Part shown: positions 31,787-40,670 of the stretch, piece by piece | Layout of the letters: the number at the start of each line of letters is the position of its first letter | How positions within the stretch are numbered: position 1 is the stretch's first letter | Source: Cellulomonas shaoxiangyii | Lineage (GTDB): Bacteria; Actinomycetota; Actinomycetes; Actinomycetales; Cellulomonadaceae | Length of the DNA: 64,000 bases | NCBI RefSeq assembly: GCF_004798685.1 | Contig: NZ_CP039291.1 | Coordinates: forward strand, 558,001-622,000 | Direction of reading: 5' to 3' | Notes under the pieces: generated by a model | Told to the model about the DNA's origin: nothing | The model's input: only the letters and a program-made list of their open reading frames with translations | Databases searched by the model: none | Translations under genes and position numbers: made by a program

Positions 31787-33283
31787 ATGACGACCGACCG
31801 CCCCCTGCTCCTGCGCCGCGCCCGCCGGGTCGGGGGCGACGGCCTCGTCGACGTGCTGCTCCGCGGCGGGCGCGTCGCGGCGCTGGGACCGGCGGGCAGC
31901 CTGGGTGACGACACGGTGCGGGGCGCGGAGCCGGTCGACCTCGACGGCCGGCGCGTCCTGCCCGGGCTGTGGGACGCGCACGCGCACCTGACGCAGTGGG
32001 CGCTCGCGCGGGCGCGGCTCGACGTGGCGGGGGCGACGTCGGCGGCGCACGCGGCCCGCCTCGTGGCGGACCGCTTCGCGACGGCGCCGCCGGGGCCGGA
32101 CGGCCTCCTGGTGGGGCAGGGGTTCCGGGACGGGCTGTGGCCGGACGCGCCGACGGCGGACCTGCTCGACGCGGTCGCGGGGGAGGTGCCCGTCGTGCTC
32201 GTCTCCGGCGACCTGCACTGCGCGTGGGCGTCGACCGCCGGTCTGCGCCACCTCGGCGTGCCGCACCGCGCGAGCGGGCTGGTGCGCGAGGCCGAGTGGC
32301 TGGACCGCATGGCCGCGCTCGACCGCGTCGGCGACGCCGCGACCGATGCGCTGGTGACGGACGCCCTGCGCGACGCCGCCGCGCGCGGCGTGGTCGGCGT
32401 CGTCGACCTCGAGATCGCCGACAACCGCGCGGTGTGGCGCCGGCGCTCGGCACCCGACCTGCCGGTGCGCGTGCGCGCCGCGGTGTGGGAGCAGCACCTC
32501 GACGCCGTGCTGGCCGAGGGCCTGCGCACCGGGGACGCGCTCGACGCGACGGGGCTGGTCACGCAGGGGCCGCTCAAGGTCATCACCGACGGCGCGCTGA
32601 ACACCCGCACCGCGTGGTGCCACGACCCCTACCCGGGACTGCGCGGGCCCGACGCGCACGGCGTCCTGACCGTGCCGCCCGACCGGCTGGTCCCGCTCAT
32701 GGCGCGCGCCGCGGAGCACGGGCTGACGTGCGCGATCCACGCGATCGGCGACGCGGCGAACGGCGTCGCGCTCGACGCGTTCGCGGCCAGCGGCGCCCGC
32801 GGGTCCGTCGAGCACGTGCAGCTCGTGACGGCCGACGACGTGCAGCGCTTCGCCGCGCTGGGCGTAATGGCGAGCGTGCAGCCCGAGCACGCCATGGACG
32901 ACCGGGACGTCGCCGACCGGTACTGGCACGGCCGCACCGCCCGCGCGTTCGCCTACGCGGCGCTGCACGCGGCGGGCGTGCGCCTGGCACTCGGCTCCGA
33001 CGCGCCCGTCGCGCCGCTCGACCCGTGGGCCGCCGTCGACGCGGCCGTGACCCGCCGGCGCGACGGCCGCCCGGCGTGGCACCCGGAGCAGCGGCTCGAC
33101 CTCGACGTCGCGCTCGCCGCGTCCGTGGACGGCGTGCCGCCGGACCTGCGGGTCGGTGGTCCGGCGGACGTGGTCGTGCTCGACGACGACCCGGCGGCGC
33201 TGCTCGCGTCCGTCGGGTCGGTGCGGGGGACCCGCGTGGCCGGCACGCTGGTCGGCGGACGCTGGACGCACCGGGCGCTCTGA
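31787..33283 (+). CDS. YtcJ-like amidohydrolase
   Basis: 498 residues, amidohydrolase superfamily 3. Metal-binding H65/H67 in LWDAHAHLTQ, later GPLKVITDGALNTRTAW, CAIHAIGDAANGVALDAF, GSVEHVQLV, and the final metal Asp in LGSDAPVAPLDPW. The C-terminal small beta-domain closes with GGPADVVVLDDDP. Substrate unknown; members hydrolyse cyclic amides or deacylate. TGAGGA precedes the ATG. Between the divergent AAA gene and purC, with a 49-bp gap to purC. Confidence 0.9.
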   Translation: MTTDRPLLLRRARRVGGDGLVDVLLRGGRVAALGPAGSLGDDTVRGAEPVDLDGRRVLPGLWDAHAHLTQWALARARLDVAGATSAAHAARLVADRFATAPPGPDGLLVGQGFRDGLWPDAPTADLLDAVAGEVPVVLVSGDLHCAWASTAGLRHLGVPHRASGLVREAEWLDRMAALDRVGDAATDALVTDALRDAAARGVVGVVDLEIADNRAVWRRRSAPDLPVRVRAAVWEQHLDAVLAEGLRTGDALDATGLVTQGPLKVITDGALNTRTAWCHDPYPGLRGPDAHGVLTVPPDRLVPLMARAAEHGLTCAIHAIGDAANGVALDAFAASGARGSVEHVQLVTADDVQRFAALGVMASVQPEHAMDDRDVADRYWHGRTARAFAYAALHAAGVRLALGSDAPVAPLDPWAAVDAAVTRRRDGRPAWHPEQRLDLDVALAASVDGVPPDLRVGGPADVVVLDDDPAALLASVGSVRGTRVAGTLVGGRWTHRAL

Positions 33284-33332
33284 CGGCCCGGACGTGCGCC
33301 CGCCGCCGACCGCCGCACGGCACACTGTGCGC

Positions 33333-34256
33333 GTGAGCGACGCGACCTCGACCCCCGACCTGCCCGGCTGGCGGCACGTCTACTCCGGGAAGGTGCGCGA
33401 CCTGTACGAGCCGGACGACACCACCGCGGGGATCGCGCTGCGCGACCTGCACGGCGACGTGGTGCTCGTCGTCGCGAGCGACCGCGTCTCCGCGTACGAC
33501 CACGTGCTGAGCCCGGGCGTCCCCGGCAAGGGCGTCGTGCTCACGCAGCTCAGCCTGTGGTGGTTCGAGCAGCTCGCCGACCTCGTGCCGAACCACGTCG
33601 TGACCACCGACGTCCCGGACCCCGTCGCCGGCCGGGCGATGGTGTGCCGGCGCCTCGAGATGTTCCCCGTGGAGTGCGTCGCGCGGGGGTACCTCACCGG
33701 GTCGGGGCTCGCGGAGTACCAGGGGAACGGCGAGGTCACGGGCATCCCGCTGCCCGCGGGGCTCGTGGACGGCTCGCGCCTGCCCGAGCCGGTCTTCACG
33801 CCGGCGACGAAGGCCGCGGTCGGCGAGCACGACGAGAACGTGCGGTTCTCGGCGGTCGTGGACCTCGTGGGGCCGGAGACGGCGGAGACGCTGCGCGACC
33901 TGACGCTGGCGGTCTACGCGCGGGCCGAGGAGGTCGCGCGCGGGCGCGGCGTGATCCTGGCCGACACGAAGCTCGAGTTCGGCACGGACCCGGCGACGGG
34001 CGCCGTCACGCTCGGCGACGAGGTGCTCACGCCCGACTCGTCGCGGTTCTGGCCGGCCGACGAGTGGGAGCCGGGGCGCGCACAGGCGAGCTTCGACAAG
34101 CAGTTCGTCCGCGACTGGCTGACGTCGCCGGCGTCGGGCTGGGACCGCGCGTCCGACGCCCCGCCGCCCGCGCTGCCCGCGGAGGTCGTGGAGCGGACGC
34201 GCGTGCGGTACCTGGACGCGTACGAGCGGCTCACGGGCCGCACGCTCGCGCTCTGA
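33333..34256 (+). CDS. purC: SAICAR synthetase
   Basis: 307 residues. CAIR + aspartate + ATP to SAICAR in purine synthesis. Motifs are HVYSGKVRDLYEP (glycine loop), VASDRVSAYDHVLS, GKGVVLTQLSLWWFEQL, MFPVECVARGYLTGSGL, and ILADTKLEFG with DEVLTPDSSRFW. GTG at 33333 is the start closest to the conserved N-terminus, with CACACT 9 bp upstream as a possible leaderless -10. Length is typical of the actinobacterial form. Confidence 0.96.
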   Translation: MSDATSTPDLPGWRHVYSGKVRDLYEPDDTTAGIALRDLHGDVVLVVASDRVSAYDHVLSPGVPGKGVVLTQLSLWWFEQLADLVPNHVVTTDVPDPVAGRAMVCRRLEMFPVECVARGYLTGSGLAEYQGNGEVTGIPLPAGLVDGSRLPEPVFTPATKAAVGEHDENVRFSAVVDLVGPETAETLRDLTLAVYARAEEVARGRGVILADTKLEFGTDPATGAVTLGDEVLTPDSSRFWPADEWEPGRAQASFDKQFVRDWLTSPASGWDRASDAPPPALPAEVVERTRVRYLDAYERLTGRTLAL

Positions 34257-34270
34257 GGGCCGCGCTCAGC

Positions 34271-34290
34271 GCCGCCGCTCGTCCGGCGGC
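34271..34290. terminator. Convergent hairpin
   Basis: 7-bp perfect stem GCCGCCG/CGGCGGC with a 6-nt loop, flanked by further GCGCTCAGCGC symmetry, between convergent purC and the endonuclease gene. Confidence 0.5.
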
Positions 34291-35139
34291 TCAGCGCAGG
34301 ACCACGTCGGCGGCGGAGCGCAGCGGGCGCCACGCGGGCGCGTCGGCCTGCGGGCCGGTGCGGGCCAGCACGTCGGCGGCCGGCAGCGGTCCCAGGTCGA
34401 GGCCGGTGAGGTCGGCGACGTCCCCGACGGGCACCTGGGACGTGCGGAACGGGCCGAGCGGCGGCGGGTCGCCGGCGGCCTGCGCGGCGGCGGTCGCGGC
34501 GCCGAGCGCGCCGTCGTCCAGCAGCGGCGACTGGTCGAGCACGAACGCCGTCGCGGCCAGCCGGTCGCCGGCGTCGAGCGACCAGGCCACGACCTTCCAG
34601 TAGCGGCGCGGGAGGGCGATCCCGCGGTACACCGGGTCGTCGTCCGCGAGCACGGGCCCGGTCAGGACCGTCAGGCGCAGGCGCTGCGCGGCGGCGTGCC
34701 CGAGCACGTGGTCCTCCAGCCCGAGCCACAGCTCCGCGCCCTGGTTGAAGCCCGCGGCCTGCGGCGCGGCGTTCGGGTAGGCGAACGTCTCGCGGTTCGC
34801 GCGGGCGGCGACGCCCGGGGCGCCCCACACGGGGTCGCGGCGGCGCACCAGGTGACCCCGGTCGAGGTCGTTGCGCGCGTACAGCTCCGGCCCGCACTGC
34901 TCCGTGGCGGGCACGCGCGGGTCGAGGAACCAGTCGTCATCCCGGGGGACGTCGCGCAGCGCGGTGCCGTCGACGTTCACGGCCGTGGCCGCGGCGAGGC
35001 GGCGCACGGGGTCCAGGAGCACCGTGAAGTGCGTCGACGGGAGGTCCCGGAGCGGACGCCCGGCCGCCGGGAGCGGCACGCGCGGGCCCAGGAAGTCGGG
35101 GTCGTAGCCGGTCGGGTCGTCCGCGGGGGTCGCCGCCAT
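34291..35139 (-). CDS. DNA/RNA non-specific endonuclease
   Basis: 282 residues. The beta-beta-alpha-metal nuclease signature LDRGHLVRRRDPVWG has the catalytic His in DRGH. A metal-binding Asn is likely in FAYPNAAPQAAGFNQG, with Glu in GAELWLGLEDHVL. HFTVLLDPVRRLAAATAVNVDG matches the N-terminal strand of NUC-type enzymes. No signal peptide is visible, unusual for a family often secreted. The ATG at 35139 was chosen because the text upstream is not family-like. Possible roles are defence or nucleic-acid scavenging. Confidence 0.88.
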   Translation of the reverse strand: MAATPADDPTGYDPDFLGPRVPLPAAGRPLRDLPSTHFTVLLDPVRRLAAATAVNVDGTALRDVPRDDDWFLDPRVPATEQCGPELYARNDLDRGHLVRRRDPVWGAPGVAARANRETFAYPNAAPQAAGFNQGAELWLGLEDHVLGHAAAQRLRLTVLTGPVLADDDPVYRGIALPRRYWKVVAWSLDAGDRLAATAFVLDQSPLLDDGALGAATAAAQAAGDPPPLGPFRTSQVPVGDVADLTGLDLGPLPAADVLARTGPQADAPAWRPLRSAADVVLR

Positions 35140-35214
35140 GCGGGCCACGGTAGTGAGGGGCGCCGACACCGGCAGGGGGCCGGCGGCACGGGTCTGGTGC
35201 GATAGCTCGTGAGG

Positions 35215-35226
35215 CGATATATATCG
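35215..35226. promoter_or_regulatory. PadR-type operator/promoter palindrome
   Basis: CGATATATATCG is a perfect 12-bp palindrome and one of the few AT-rich spots in the region. It lies 4 bp before the GTG of the PadR gene and contains a TATATAT -10-like stretch, so it could be both promoter and autoregulatory operator of a leaderless message. Confidence 0.6.
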
Positions 35227-35229
35227 TCC

Positions 35230-35568
35230 GTGCGCATCACCGAGCAGAGCTACCTGGTGCTCCTCGCGCTCGCCGAGGAGCCGCGGCACGGCTACGCCAT
35301 CGTGCAGGCCGTCCGGGACCTGTCCGACGGCGAGGTCCGGCTCGGCGCCGGGACGCTGTACGGCGTCCTCGACCGGCTCGTCGCCGCGGGCTGGGCGGAG
35401 GCGTCCGGTGAGGAGGTCGTCGACGGCCGGCTGCGGCGGTACTACCGGCTCACGGGCGCAGGACGCGAGGCCGTCGCCGCGTACACCGACCGGCTGGCCG
35501 CCCTCGCGCGGCGGGCCCGCCGGGTGGTCGGCCCCGCGGCGCGGCCGGCGTCGGGCGGTGCCTGGTGA
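35230..35568 (+). CDS. PadR-family transcriptional regulator
   Basis: 112 residues. Winged helix with the PadR signature SYLVLLALAEEPRHGYAIVQAV, GAGTLYGVLDRLVAAGWAE and RRYYRLTGAGREAVAAY. An in-frame GTG at 35209 would add seven residues (MRRYISS) but has no ribosome-binding site and lies in the operator. GTG 35230 gives the usual short N-terminus. Its stop overlaps the next gene's GTG, so it is probably co-expressed with, and regulates, the membrane protein that follows. Confidence 0.9.
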   Translation: MRITEQSYLVLLALAEEPRHGYAIVQAVRDLSDGEVRLGAGTLYGVLDRLVAAGWAEASGEEVVDGRLRRYYRLTGAGREAVAAYTDRLAALARRARRVVGPAARPASGGAW

Positions 35569-36665
35569 GCGGGCTGCACGACGAGGGTGCCCTCGGCGTC
35601 GACCTGCGCTTCGCCCGGTCGGCGCGCCGCTGGCTCGCCGCCTACCCGCGCGACTGGCGCGACGCGCGCACCGGCGAGATGACGTCGCTGCTGGCGGACC
35701 TCGCGCCTCCCGGCGCCCACCGTGTCGGCGTGCGTGCGGGGATGCCGCTGCTGTGGTCCGGCCTGGCGACGCGGCGGCGCGCGCGGCCGCCGCTGCACGT
35801 GGTCCTGGGGTACCGGCTGTTCAACCGTCCGGTGCCGGCGAGGTACCGGCCGTGGGTGCGTGCGGATCTCGAGGCGCCGTGGCGGCCGCTGCGCGAGCTG
35901 CCGTGGTCCTTGACCGGGCTCGCGCCGCTGCTCGCGTTCATGGGCGCGGGCCTGGACTCGGGCGCCGAGGCGGTCGCCCTGGTGGCCTACGTGCTCGCGC
36001 TGGCGGCGGCCGAGTGCGGTCGCGACTCACGCCACCGGCGCATGCTCGCCGAGCGGCACCTGCTGCCTGGTGTCGGTGAGGACGTAGGAGCGGGCGGTGT
36101 GCGCCGGGCGGTCGTGCTCCGCGACCGTGTGCGGGCGCTGCCGGCGGCCGGTGCGGCGGTGCGCGCGGTCGCCGTGCTCGGCACGGGTTCGGGTGGCCTG
36201 CTGGCGGTCGTCGCCGCGCAGGGTGACCTGGAGGTGGGCACCGCCGTCGCCGCCGGGGTTGCCCTGGCCGTGGGCGGCGCCCTCGCGCTCGGCACGCGCC
36301 ACCGGCGCTGGCTGCTGGACGACCCGCCGGAGCAGCCCGGACGGCGCGTCGTGGCGGCGACGCCCGGGGCGCTGCTCGCCGGTCCCCTCGCCGCCGCGGC
36401 GGCCGTCGCGTTGGCCGTCGCGCTGTACCTCGGCGCTGACGCGCACGGGGCGGCTGCGACGGTCCTGCTCGCGGGCGCGCTCGTCGCCGCGCCGGTCGTC
36501 GTGGTCACGCGGCGGTGGCTGACCGCCCACCGGCAGCTCGTCGCGGTCGACGTCGTGCGCGCGCTCGCGGACGGGCTGCCCCCGGCCCTCGACCTGCCCC
36601 GGCCGGGGCTCCTCCTGGTGGAGGCCCCCTCCGCCCCGTCGGCACGGCCTGCACCGTCACCCTGA
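35565..36665 (+). CDS. Multi-pass membrane protein in PadR operon, function unknown
   Basis: 366 residues. The N-terminus ([25 protein letters not shown]) resembles the short conserved start of actinobacterial membrane proteins encoded after PadR regulators. At least six hydrophobic segments follow, including [93 protein letters not shown] and [21 protein letters not shown] overlap with padR fixes the start. Probably an envelope-stress or transport accessory protein; no specific function can be given. Confidence 0.75.
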   Translation: MSGLHDEGALGVDLRFARSARRWLAAYPRDWRDARTGEMTSLLADLAPPGAHRVGVRAGMPLLWSGLATRRRARPPLHVVLGYRLFNRPVPARYRPWVRADLEAPWRPLRELPWSLTGLAPLLAFMGAGLDSGAEAVALVAYVLALAAAECGRDSRHRRMLAERHLLPGVGEDVGAGGVRRAVVLRDRVRALPAAGAAVRAVAVLGTGSGGLLAVVAAQGDLEVGTAVAAGVALAVGGALALGTRHRRWLLDDPPEQPGRRVVAATPGALLAGPLAAAAAVALAVALYLGADAHGAAATVLLAGALVAAPVVVVTRRWLTAHRQLVAVDVVRALADGLPPALDLPRPGLLLVEAPSAPSARPAPSP

Positions 36666-36754
36666 GCGCGTCTCCCTGGACGGGCACCTCGCCCCCGCGT
36701 GCCGGGTCGTAGGATCAGGCCCGACCCCCTTTCGTCGCGAACCAGGGAGCACCC

Positions 36755-37042
36755 GTGGGACGAGTCGTCGTCGACGTGATGCCGAAGCCGGAGATCCTCG
36801 ACCCGCAGGGCAAGGCGGTGGCCGGCGCGCTGCCGCGCCTGGGCTTCGCGCAGTTCACGTCCGTGCGTCAGGGCAAGCGGTTCGAGCTCGAGGTGGACGG
36901 GCCGGTGACGCCCGAGGTCCTGGAGGCCGCCGCGGCCGCCGCCGAGCAGGTGCTGTCCAACCCGGTCATCGAGGACGTCGTGCGCGTCGCCGACATCGAG
37001 GCCGACGCGGCCGGCACGGTCGCGAGCCAGGGTCTGGCCTGA
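36755..37042 (+). CDS. purS: FGAM synthase subunit PurS
   Basis: 95 residues. Small subunit that couples PurQ and PurL in the formylglycinamidine synthase complex. [27 protein letters not shown] and [14 protein letters not shown] are diagnostic. GTG start with GGGAG upstream; TAGGAT at 36710-36715 may be the -10. Its stop overlaps purQ by one base (TGATG). Confidence 0.95.
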   Translation: MGRVVVDVMPKPEILDPQGKAVAGALPRLGFAQFTSVRQGKRFELEVDGPVTPEVLEAAAAAAEQVLSNPVIEDVVRVADIEADAAGTVASQGLA

Positions 37043-37737
37043 TGAGCCGGATCGGCGTCGTCACCTTCCCCGGGACGCTGGACGACCGCGACGCGGCCCG
37101 CGCCGTGCGCCTCGCCGGCGGCGAGCCCGTCGCGCTGTGGCACGCGGACGCCGACCTCAAGGACGTCGACGCGGTCGTGCTCCCCGGCGGCTTCTCCTAC
37201 GGCGACTACCTGCGCGCCGGGGCGATCAGCCGGTTCGCGCCCGTGATGGGCGAGGTCGTCGAGGCCGCGGGCAAGGGCCTGCCCGTGCTGGGCATCTGCA
37301 ACGGGTTCCAGGTCCTCACCGAGGCGCACCTGCTGCCCGGCTCGATGATCAAGAACGAGAGCCTGCACTTCCTCTGCCGCGAGCAGGTGCTGCAGGTCGA
37401 GAACAGCGACACCGCGTGGACGCGCGAGTTCGAGCAGGGGGAGAGCATCACCATCCCGCTGAAGAACCAGGACGGGCAGTACGTCGCCGACGAGCGCACC
37501 CTCGACGAGCTCGAGGGCGAGGGGCGTGTCGTGTTCCGCTACCAGGGCGAGAACCCGAACGGCTCGCGCCGCGACATCGCGGGCATCTCCAACGCCGCGG
37601 GCAACGTCGTGGGCCTCATGCCGCACCCCGAGCACGCCGTCGAGCCCGGTTTCGGCCCCGACACCGCGCAGGGTCCGCGCAGCGGCACCGACGGGCTCCG
37701 CTTCTTCACGTCGGTCCTGCGCGCGCTCGTCGGCTGA
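37042..37737 (+). CDS. purQ: FGAM synthase glutaminase subunit PurQ
   Basis: 231 residues. Class I glutamine amidotransferase supplying ammonia to PurL. Nucleophile C86 in LGICNGFQ; His195 and Glu197 in [10 protein letters not shown] complete the triad. [17 protein letters not shown] is typical of PurQ. Coupled to purS by stop-start overlap. purL, the usual third gene, does not follow; a tandem GNAT gene begins 5 bp downstream instead, so the large subunit is encoded elsewhere. Confidence 0.96.
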   Translation: MSRIGVVTFPGTLDDRDAARAVRLAGGEPVALWHADADLKDVDAVVLPGGFSYGDYLRAGAISRFAPVMGEVVEAAGKGLPVLGICNGFQVLTEAHLLPGSMIKNESLHFLCREQVLQVENSDTAWTREFEQGESITIPLKNQDGQYVADERTLDELEGEGRVVFRYQGENPNGSRRDIAGISNAAGNVVGLMPHPEHAVEPGFGPDTAQGPRSGTDGLRFFTSVLRALVG

Positions 37738-37742
37738 CCCGC

Positions 37743-38771
37743 GTGGCCGGGGGCGACGTCACGGACGTGCGCGTCGAGGCCGTCCCGTGGGAGGACCCCG
37801 ACGCCCGCCGGCTCCGGGACGCCCAGCAGGCGGAGCTGCACGAGCGGTACGGCGCGCCCGACATCGGGCACGACATGACCGCCGACGGCATCGTCACGAT
37901 GCTCGTGCTGCGCGTCGGGGGCGAGGCGGTCGCGTGCGGTGCTCTGCGGGACGCGTCGGCCGAGCTCGGCGCGGGCACCGGCGAGCTCAAGCGCATGTAC
38001 GTCCGCCCCGCCTGGCGCGGGCGCGGGCTGTCGCGGCGGGTGCTCACGGAGCTGGAGGCGGCCGCCCGGGCACGCGGCGTCACCCGGCTCGTCCTGGAGA
38101 CGGGCGTGCTCCAGCCGGAGGCCATCGGGCTCTACCTGTCGGCCGGGTACGCGCCGGTCCCGCGTTACGGCGAGTACGCCGACGAGGCCGACTCGCGCTG
38201 CTTCTCCCGGGACCTGGACGGTGGTCCCGCGGCCCCCGGTGCGAGCCCCGAAGCGCCGAGGGGCCCGCGCGGCGAGGCGCCGGCGCGCCCCGTGGTGATC
38301 GCGCCCGTGGCGTGGGACGACGCCGCCGCGGTCGCCGTGCGCCGCGCGATGGTCGCGGAGCTCGCCCCCGCGCAGCCGGTGCCCGACGGCGGGTACGCCC
38401 GGTTCGGCACCGCATCCGGTGCGGGTGCGCCCGCCACGTTCCTGGCACGCGTCGACGACGAGCCCGTGGGGTGCGTCACGGTCCGGCGCGCGCCCGCGCC
38501 GTGGCCGGACGGGTGGGCCGAGGTGCAGCGGCTGTACGTATCGCCGACCGGCCGGCGTGCCGGTGTGGCCCGGCGGCTCCTGGCCGCGGCCGAGGACGCC
38601 GCCCGCGGGCTCGGCTGCACCACGGCGGTGGTCGACGCGGGCATCCACCAGCAGGCGGTGATCGCGCTGTACCGGTCGCTGGGCTACCGGCCGGTGCGCC
38701 CGGCGGTCGACGCGTCCGCCCGCCCCGACGTCCTCTGGTTCGCGCGGCCGCTCGGACACCCGCCGCGCTGA
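37743..38771 (+). CDS. Two-domain GNAT N-acetyltransferase
   Basis: 342 residues with two GNAT domains. Domain 1 (about residues 8-160) has ELKRMYVRPAWRGRGLSRRVLTELE (acetyl-CoA loop RGRGLS) and LYLSAGYAPV. Domain 2 (about 185-340) has VQRLYVSPTGRRAGVARRLLAAAE and LYRSLGYRPV. The linker is Pro/Ala rich. The two halves align, so the gene probably arose by internal duplication. Substrate unknown. The GTG lies 5 bp after purQ, so it is likely read as part of the purSQ transcript. Confidence 0.88.
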   Translation: MAGGDVTDVRVEAVPWEDPDARRLRDAQQAELHERYGAPDIGHDMTADGIVTMLVLRVGGEAVACGALRDASAELGAGTGELKRMYVRPAWRGRGLSRRVLTELEAAARARGVTRLVLETGVLQPEAIGLYLSAGYAPVPRYGEYADEADSRCFSRDLDGGPAAPGASPEAPRGPRGEAPARPVVIAPVAWDDAAAVAVRRAMVAELAPAQPVPDGGYARFGTASGAGAPATFLARVDDEPVGCVTVRRAPAPWPDGWAEVQRLYVSPTGRRAGVARRLLAAAEDAARGLGCTTAVVDAGIHQQAVIALYRSLGYRPVRPAVDASARPDVLWFARPLGHPPR

Positions 38772-38804
38772 CACAGCCCGCACTGACACCCGCCGCGCTG
38801 ACAC
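38755..38804 (+). repeat. 20-bp direct repeat, 30-bp period
   Basis: GACACCCGCCGCGCTGACAC occurs at 38755-38774 and 38785-38804. The first copy contains the stop codon of the GNAT gene, so the duplication lies across the 3' end of the gene. Confidence 0.8.
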
Positions 38805-38837
38805 CCGGCCGCCGAGTCCCCGCCGCCCCGACGCCCG

Positions 38838-39533
38838 CTAGGGACGCGCCGCCTCGGCTGCGACCGCGAACGCCCGGTGTGCCTGCTCGCCGAGCTCGTG
38901 CTCAGCGAGCAGCGCGCTCGCGGCGGCGAGGTCGGGAGCCGCGTCCGCGCCGGTGCGCACCTTGAGCTCCGCACGGTAGAGCAGCGCCTCGAACACCTCG
39001 ATCGGCGGGGCGTCGGCGAACCGGATGAGCCCCGCGTCGAGCACCGCGATCGCCTGGGCGTCGTCGCCGCGCGCGTCGCCCTGCCGTGCGGCGACGTCGA
39101 TCATCCGGCCCAGGCCGGACCGTCGCTCCGTCACGTCGTCCTCGGACGAGCCGGCTCGGTAGAAGCGGAGCCAGTTGCCACCGACGTCCACGATCGAGAA
39201 CCCGGTCGCGGTGCCGGCCTTGCGCCGCGGTGGGAGCAGGCGCGGGATGCCGGTGACCGGGACCTTGCCGTACAGCGCCCGCAGCCCGGCCTTGAACGCG
39301 GCGTGGCGCTCGCCGGGCTCTGCGACGGTGATGATGGCGCTGCCGTACGAGGTCGCCGGGTCGAAGCCGTCCATGGCGAACAGGTGGATCGCTATGTCGT
39401 CCAGCTCCACGACCGCGCACGGGTTGGGACGGCGCTGCTGGAAGCTGACGGTGAACCCGAGCGCGACGTAGAACGCGAGTGCGTCATCCAGGTCCGCGCA
39501 CGGCAGCACGGGGTAGGTGCGCTCGCCGGCCAT
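38838..39533 (-). CDS. VOC-family (glyoxalase/bleomycin resistance-like) protein with C-terminal helical extension
   Basis: 231 residues. The first 125 residues form a VOC domain (TYPVLPCADLDDALAFYVALGFTVSFQQRRPNPCAVVELDDIAIHLF; FSIVDVGGNWLRFYRAG). The remaining 105 residues are helical and TPR-like (DAQAIAVLDAGLIRFADAPPIEVFEALLYRAELKV). Metal ligands are not clearly placed, so it may be a binding protein rather than an enzyme. AAGGGGGAC upstream serves the ATG. The fusion with a TPR-like tail recurs in actinobacteria. Role unknown. Confidence 0.8.
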   Translation of the reverse strand: MAGERTYPVLPCADLDDALAFYVALGFTVSFQQRRPNPCAVVELDDIAIHLFAMDGFDPATSYGSAIITVAEPGERHAAFKAGLRALYGKVPVTGIPRLLPPRRKAGTATGFSIVDVGGNWLRFYRAGSSEDDVTERRSGLGRMIDVAARQGDARGDDAQAIAVLDAGLIRFADAPPIEVFEALLYRAELKVRTGADAAPDLAAASALLAEHELGEQAHRAFAVAAEAARP

Positions 39534-39718
39534 CCCGTCCCCCTTCCCGCCGCCTGAGCGGCTCGGTGGTGGCGCAGAGGGCGTATCCAGCCGATCGGGA
39601 CGATTCGGGTCATCAGGCTATCCGCGCCGGGCGAGTCGCACCCTCGCGCGTCTCGACGGCGGCGCCCGGCGCGTGCGCCCCGCGTGCGGCGTCGGGGCGG
39701 ACCGGGCAGCCTGCGGGC

Positions 39719-40447
39719 ATGACGGTCCGCATCGGCACGTCCGGGTGGTCCTACGACCACTGGGACGGCGTCCTCTACCGGCCCGGGCTGCCGGCGGCGC
39801 AGCGGCTCGCCCGCTACGTCGAGGCCTTCGACACCGTCGAGCTCAACGCGAGCTTCTACCGCTGGCCGCGCGAGCGGGCGTTCGCGAGCTGGCGAGAGCG
39901 CCTGCCTGACGGGTTCACGATGTCGGTGAAGGCGCCCCGGGGCCTGACCCACGCCCGCCGGCTGTACGGGCCGGAGGTGTGGTCCGAGCGCATCGCCCGC
40001 TGCTGGCACGAGCTGCGCGGTCACCGCGAGGCGCTGCTCGTCCAGCTGCGCCCGGACGCCGAGCGGGACGACGCGCGTCTGGACTGGTTCCTCGGCACGC
40101 TGCCCGACTGGGTGCAGGTCGCCGTCGAGCTGCGGCACCCCTCGTGGCAGACCGACGCCGTGTTCGACCTGCTCGCCCGGCGCGGCGCGGCGTACTGCGT
40201 GGTGTCCGGCGCCCGCATCCCGTGCGTGCTGCGCGCCACGTCCCGGCTCGTGTACGTGCGCCTGCACGGGCCCGACCACGACCACCTGTACGCCGGCTCC
40301 TACTCCGACGACGACCTGCGCTGGTGGGCCGACCGCATCGGCGAGTGGGACGCCGCCGGGCACGACGTCGTCGCGTACTTCAACAACGACGGCGGTGGGA
40401 ACGCGGTGCGCGACGCCTGGCGGCTGCGCTCCTTCCTCGGTGGCTGA
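39719..40447 (+). CDS. DUF72 family protein
   Basis: 242 residues. DUF72 TIM-barrel-like protein: VRIGTSGWSYDHWDGVLYRPGL, VELNASFYRWPRERAFASWRERLPDGFTMSVKAPRGLTH, VELRHPSWQTD, VYVRLHGPDHDHLYAGSYSDDDLRWWADRI, VVAYFNNDGGGNAVRDA. Family function is not settled. No ribosome-binding site is evident; the ATG is the first residue before the conserved strand. Monocistronic. Confidence 0.92.
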   Translation: MTVRIGTSGWSYDHWDGVLYRPGLPAAQRLARYVEAFDTVELNASFYRWPRERAFASWRERLPDGFTMSVKAPRGLTHARRLYGPEVWSERIARCWHELRGHREALLVQLRPDAERDDARLDWFLGTLPDWVQVAVELRHPSWQTDAVFDLLARRGAAYCVVSGARIPCVLRATSRLVYVRLHGPDHDHLYAGSYSDDDLRWWADRIGEWDAAGHDVVAYFNNDGGGNAVRDAWRLRSFLGG

Positions 40448-40568
40448 GGGGCCGGTCACCGCCGTGCGGCGCGCCCCGAGAGGTGGCCCGACGACGTGCG
40501 GCCGTACGGGCTGGGGCCGAGCGCGCGAGGGGTGGTCAGGGCCCTGTCCTGGCGGCTACCCTCGGCGC

Positions 40569-40598
40569 ATGTCCTCGTCCCGGGTGTGTTGTCGCTGA
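40569..40598 (+). CDS. Cysteine-rich leader peptide MSSSRVCCR
   Basis: Nine codons, MSSSRVCCR then stop. TACCCT at 40557-40562 lies 6 bp before the ATG, as expected for the -10 box of a leaderless transcript starting at the ATG. Short actinobacterial leader peptides that end in adjacent Cys codons before the stop are known upstream of sulfur-assimilation genes, where ribosome stalling at Cys codons reports cysteine supply. The next gene starts 72 bp downstream. The peptide itself probably has no role; the Cys codons are the sensor. Confidence 0.65.
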   Translation: MSSSRVCCR

Positions 40599-40670
40599 GC
40601 TGACGACCCCGCGCGCCCGTGGCCGACCGGCCCTGGCTGTGCACCCGGTACGACCTGAGGACCTCCTCCC

